DNA of 16,600 nucleotides from Dictyocoela muelleri (Eukaryota > Microsporidia): NCBI GenBank assembly GCA_016256075.1, contig SDVU01000249.1, positions 1 to 16,600 on the forward strand. Reading direction: 5' to 3'. The position numbers and the translations under genes are program-made. The notes under the pieces were generated by a model that did no database searches, was not told the DNA's origin, and saw only the letters and a list, made by a program, of their open reading frames with translations. Positions 15,125 through 16,600 of this stretch are shown here, piece after piece; the stretch's first letter is position 1, and each line of letters begins with the position of its first letter.

Positions 15125-15988
15125 TGAATTATGTGTTTTAATCAAAAAAATGAAGAATGGTATTAAAGAGAAAAATAAGAAAATAAATGGCATTACAGTT
15201 AAAACAATACACTATTATTTTATTGTAATTGTTTCTCCAAACTATTTAATTTTTTTTAGATTTTGGAGCTTACATATACATGATTAAACTTTCAATTTAC
15301 CATAAATTTAACCTAAATGTTATTGAATCTAAAGAATTTTAAGCAAGAATTGCGAATGGTAATAAATTTAAAATCTAAAAATTTAATAAAAAAATATTAT
15401 TTAGAAACAAAATTATAATATAGTCCCGTAATAATTGTTCTTTGTCGTGGACTATTGGCTAACAATACCACGTCATATTCAAACAAAGCATTACAAATTA
15501 AATTACAAGGAATTAAGTCTAAAACAAATTGTATATTTTAATTAATCATTAATTTGCATAAAATAAAGATATATCATGAACCCTACGCTGGATCATGACT
15601 ACCTTTCAATAAAAATTCAATAAAAATGATTACAACAATATTTTTAACTTTTTTATCTTAAATGGTCGACCACCAAGTGTGGACCACGACAATTAGTGTT
15701 TTTAAAATATGTTTTGTGTTTAATAATGTATTGGGATAGACGTTGTATTTCTATATCGATTTCCTTTTTTATCGAAATAACATTTTCTGTTTATAGTTAA
15801 CATTTCCGTTATGTATACTTTTCTCCTATACTGAAGAGTGTACACAACGCTCAATATTTTCAAAGACTCATTAAAGTTATAAAAAACAGTCATTTGTAAT
15901 TTTATATTTTTAGCTGATACTCATAATAATATTTTTGTCGGATCTATATTTATTTTAGAGTTAATTATTTTTTTCAAAAATTTTCTGG
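15125..15988. other. AT-rich intergenic DNA, weak inverted repeat only
   Basis: No convincing coding frame or RNA gene. TTGTCGTGG at 15442-15450 and CCACGACAA at 15684-15692 are inverted copies about 230 bp apart and could be the ends of a small non-autonomous element, but the similarity barely extends inward. Confidence 0.35.
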
Positions 15989-15989
15989 A

Positions 15990-16180
15990 GAAGAATGCTT
16001 CTTTTTATCGTGATTTAATGGTCCTTCTTTATCGTAGTGAAAATGTCCCTTTTACCTACGGTGTAAATTTTACTTTTTTAGCTACGGTGAAAAAATACAC
16101 ACTTTTTCCAGTAGTGAAAAATACACCTTTTTCGCTCACGATAAAATTAATAAAGCTTTGTTTTCATCGAAATAATATAT
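15990..16180. repeat. Degenerate 27-28 bp tandem array (CTACGGTGAAAAA)
   Basis: Five to six diverged units with a core like CTACGGTGAAAAAATACAC and a T-rich second half. An open frame of 82 codons across 16018-16266 is explained by this repeat; it lacks the CCC start context and is not called as a gene. Confidence 0.65.
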
Positions 16181-16348
16181 TTTTCATTGGATATACATAT
16201 TTGGTCTCTTTTGAATATCAAGAATTTTCAATTAAATTATTCGAGTTATATTCTGGTTTCTTTTAAAAAAATGGCATAGATTTAGTAGCCGAATGAATTG
16301 TGTAGTTATATTTTTAATTTATTTTCTATGAAATAATAATCCTTTTTT

Positions 16349-16600
16349 GGTTCTCCAACGACTTAGAGCCCCCTCCCTCAGATTTTAAAATCCAATTGGT
16401 AAGAGCATAGGGTATGTTTCTTATTTCATTTAGACTTAAAATCTTGAGATAAATCCAAATATGTAATTAATTTTTAAAAACCGAAGATATAAAGACATTT
16501 ACCAAATTTGGTGCTTTGCACCAAATGGTAAATGTCTTTATATCTTCGGTTTTTAAAAATTAATTACATATTTGGATTTATCTCAAGATTTTACGCTTAT
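16349..16600. mobile_element. Hairpin MITE, family H copy 2 (right end beyond window)
   Basis: A palindrome centred at 16516 has a 3-nt loop and stems that are nearly identical for about 75 bp (a 2-nt length difference near the loop). The outer part, 16349-16460, aligns with the left arm of the element at 7063-7327: GGTTCT start, C-rich block, GAGCATA, TTCTTATTT and AAAATC-GAGAT-AATCCAAATATG. The inner stem is unrelated to that copy. By symmetry the right end should fall near 16683, outside the window. Confidence 0.8.

Noticed and set aside
16018-16266. 82-codon plus-strand frame near the right edge
   Set aside because: It overlaps a degenerate 27-28 bp tandem array, lacks CCC before the ATG and has no recognisable protein features.

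Overview
The window is strongly AT-rich, gene-poor nuclear DNA that looks microsporidian. The best evidence is a complete ADP/ATP-carrier (NTT/Tlc) family transporter, which microsporidia use to import host nucleotides. In addition, all three intact genes have a CCC triplet touching, or 2 nt from, the start ATG, as is characteristic of microsporidian genes. No introns are needed to read these genes. The low gene density and many repeats point to one of the large, expanded AT-rich microsporidian genomes; the genus cannot be fixed from this sequence alone.

Layout: 1-279 is the right end of a repeat-built mobile element whose body lies outside the window. The NTT gene is on the minus strand at 575-2329. 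From 2330 to 4600 lie short tandem repeats, AT-only DNA and a decayed, unidentified coding relic (about 3515-4260). A broken pogo/Tigger-type DNA transposon fills 4605-6470. A hairpin MITE sits at 7063-7327. A 2.08 kb foldback element (7820-9897) has inverted arms made of several families of 14-22 bp tandem repeats, and a tRNA-derived SINE-like copy lies inside its right arm. A second foldback element follows at about 10262-10693, then a 105-aa orphan gene (minus, 10751-11068), a first SINE-like copy of another family (about 11128-11425), and a 557-aa low-complexity protein gene (plus, 11722-13395). The rest holds a GC-rich satellite island (13979-14057), a small palindrome (14107-14220), the second copies of both SINE-like families back to back (about 14368-14822), a weak coding relic, a degenerate tandem array, and a second member of the hairpin MITE family that runs off the right edge (16349-16600).

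The three genes do not form a pathway: one is a parasite nucleotide importer and two are of unknown function. The coherent story is in the mobile DNA. Several element families have TA target duplications, two have CAGT-type termini like the pogo relic, and nearly all are palindromic. This is consistent with a non-autonomous DNA transposon community mobilised by pogo/Tc1-mariner transposases, plus two families of tRNA-derived retroposons. The most novel object is the Foldback-like element at 7820-9897, with a second family member at the window start.
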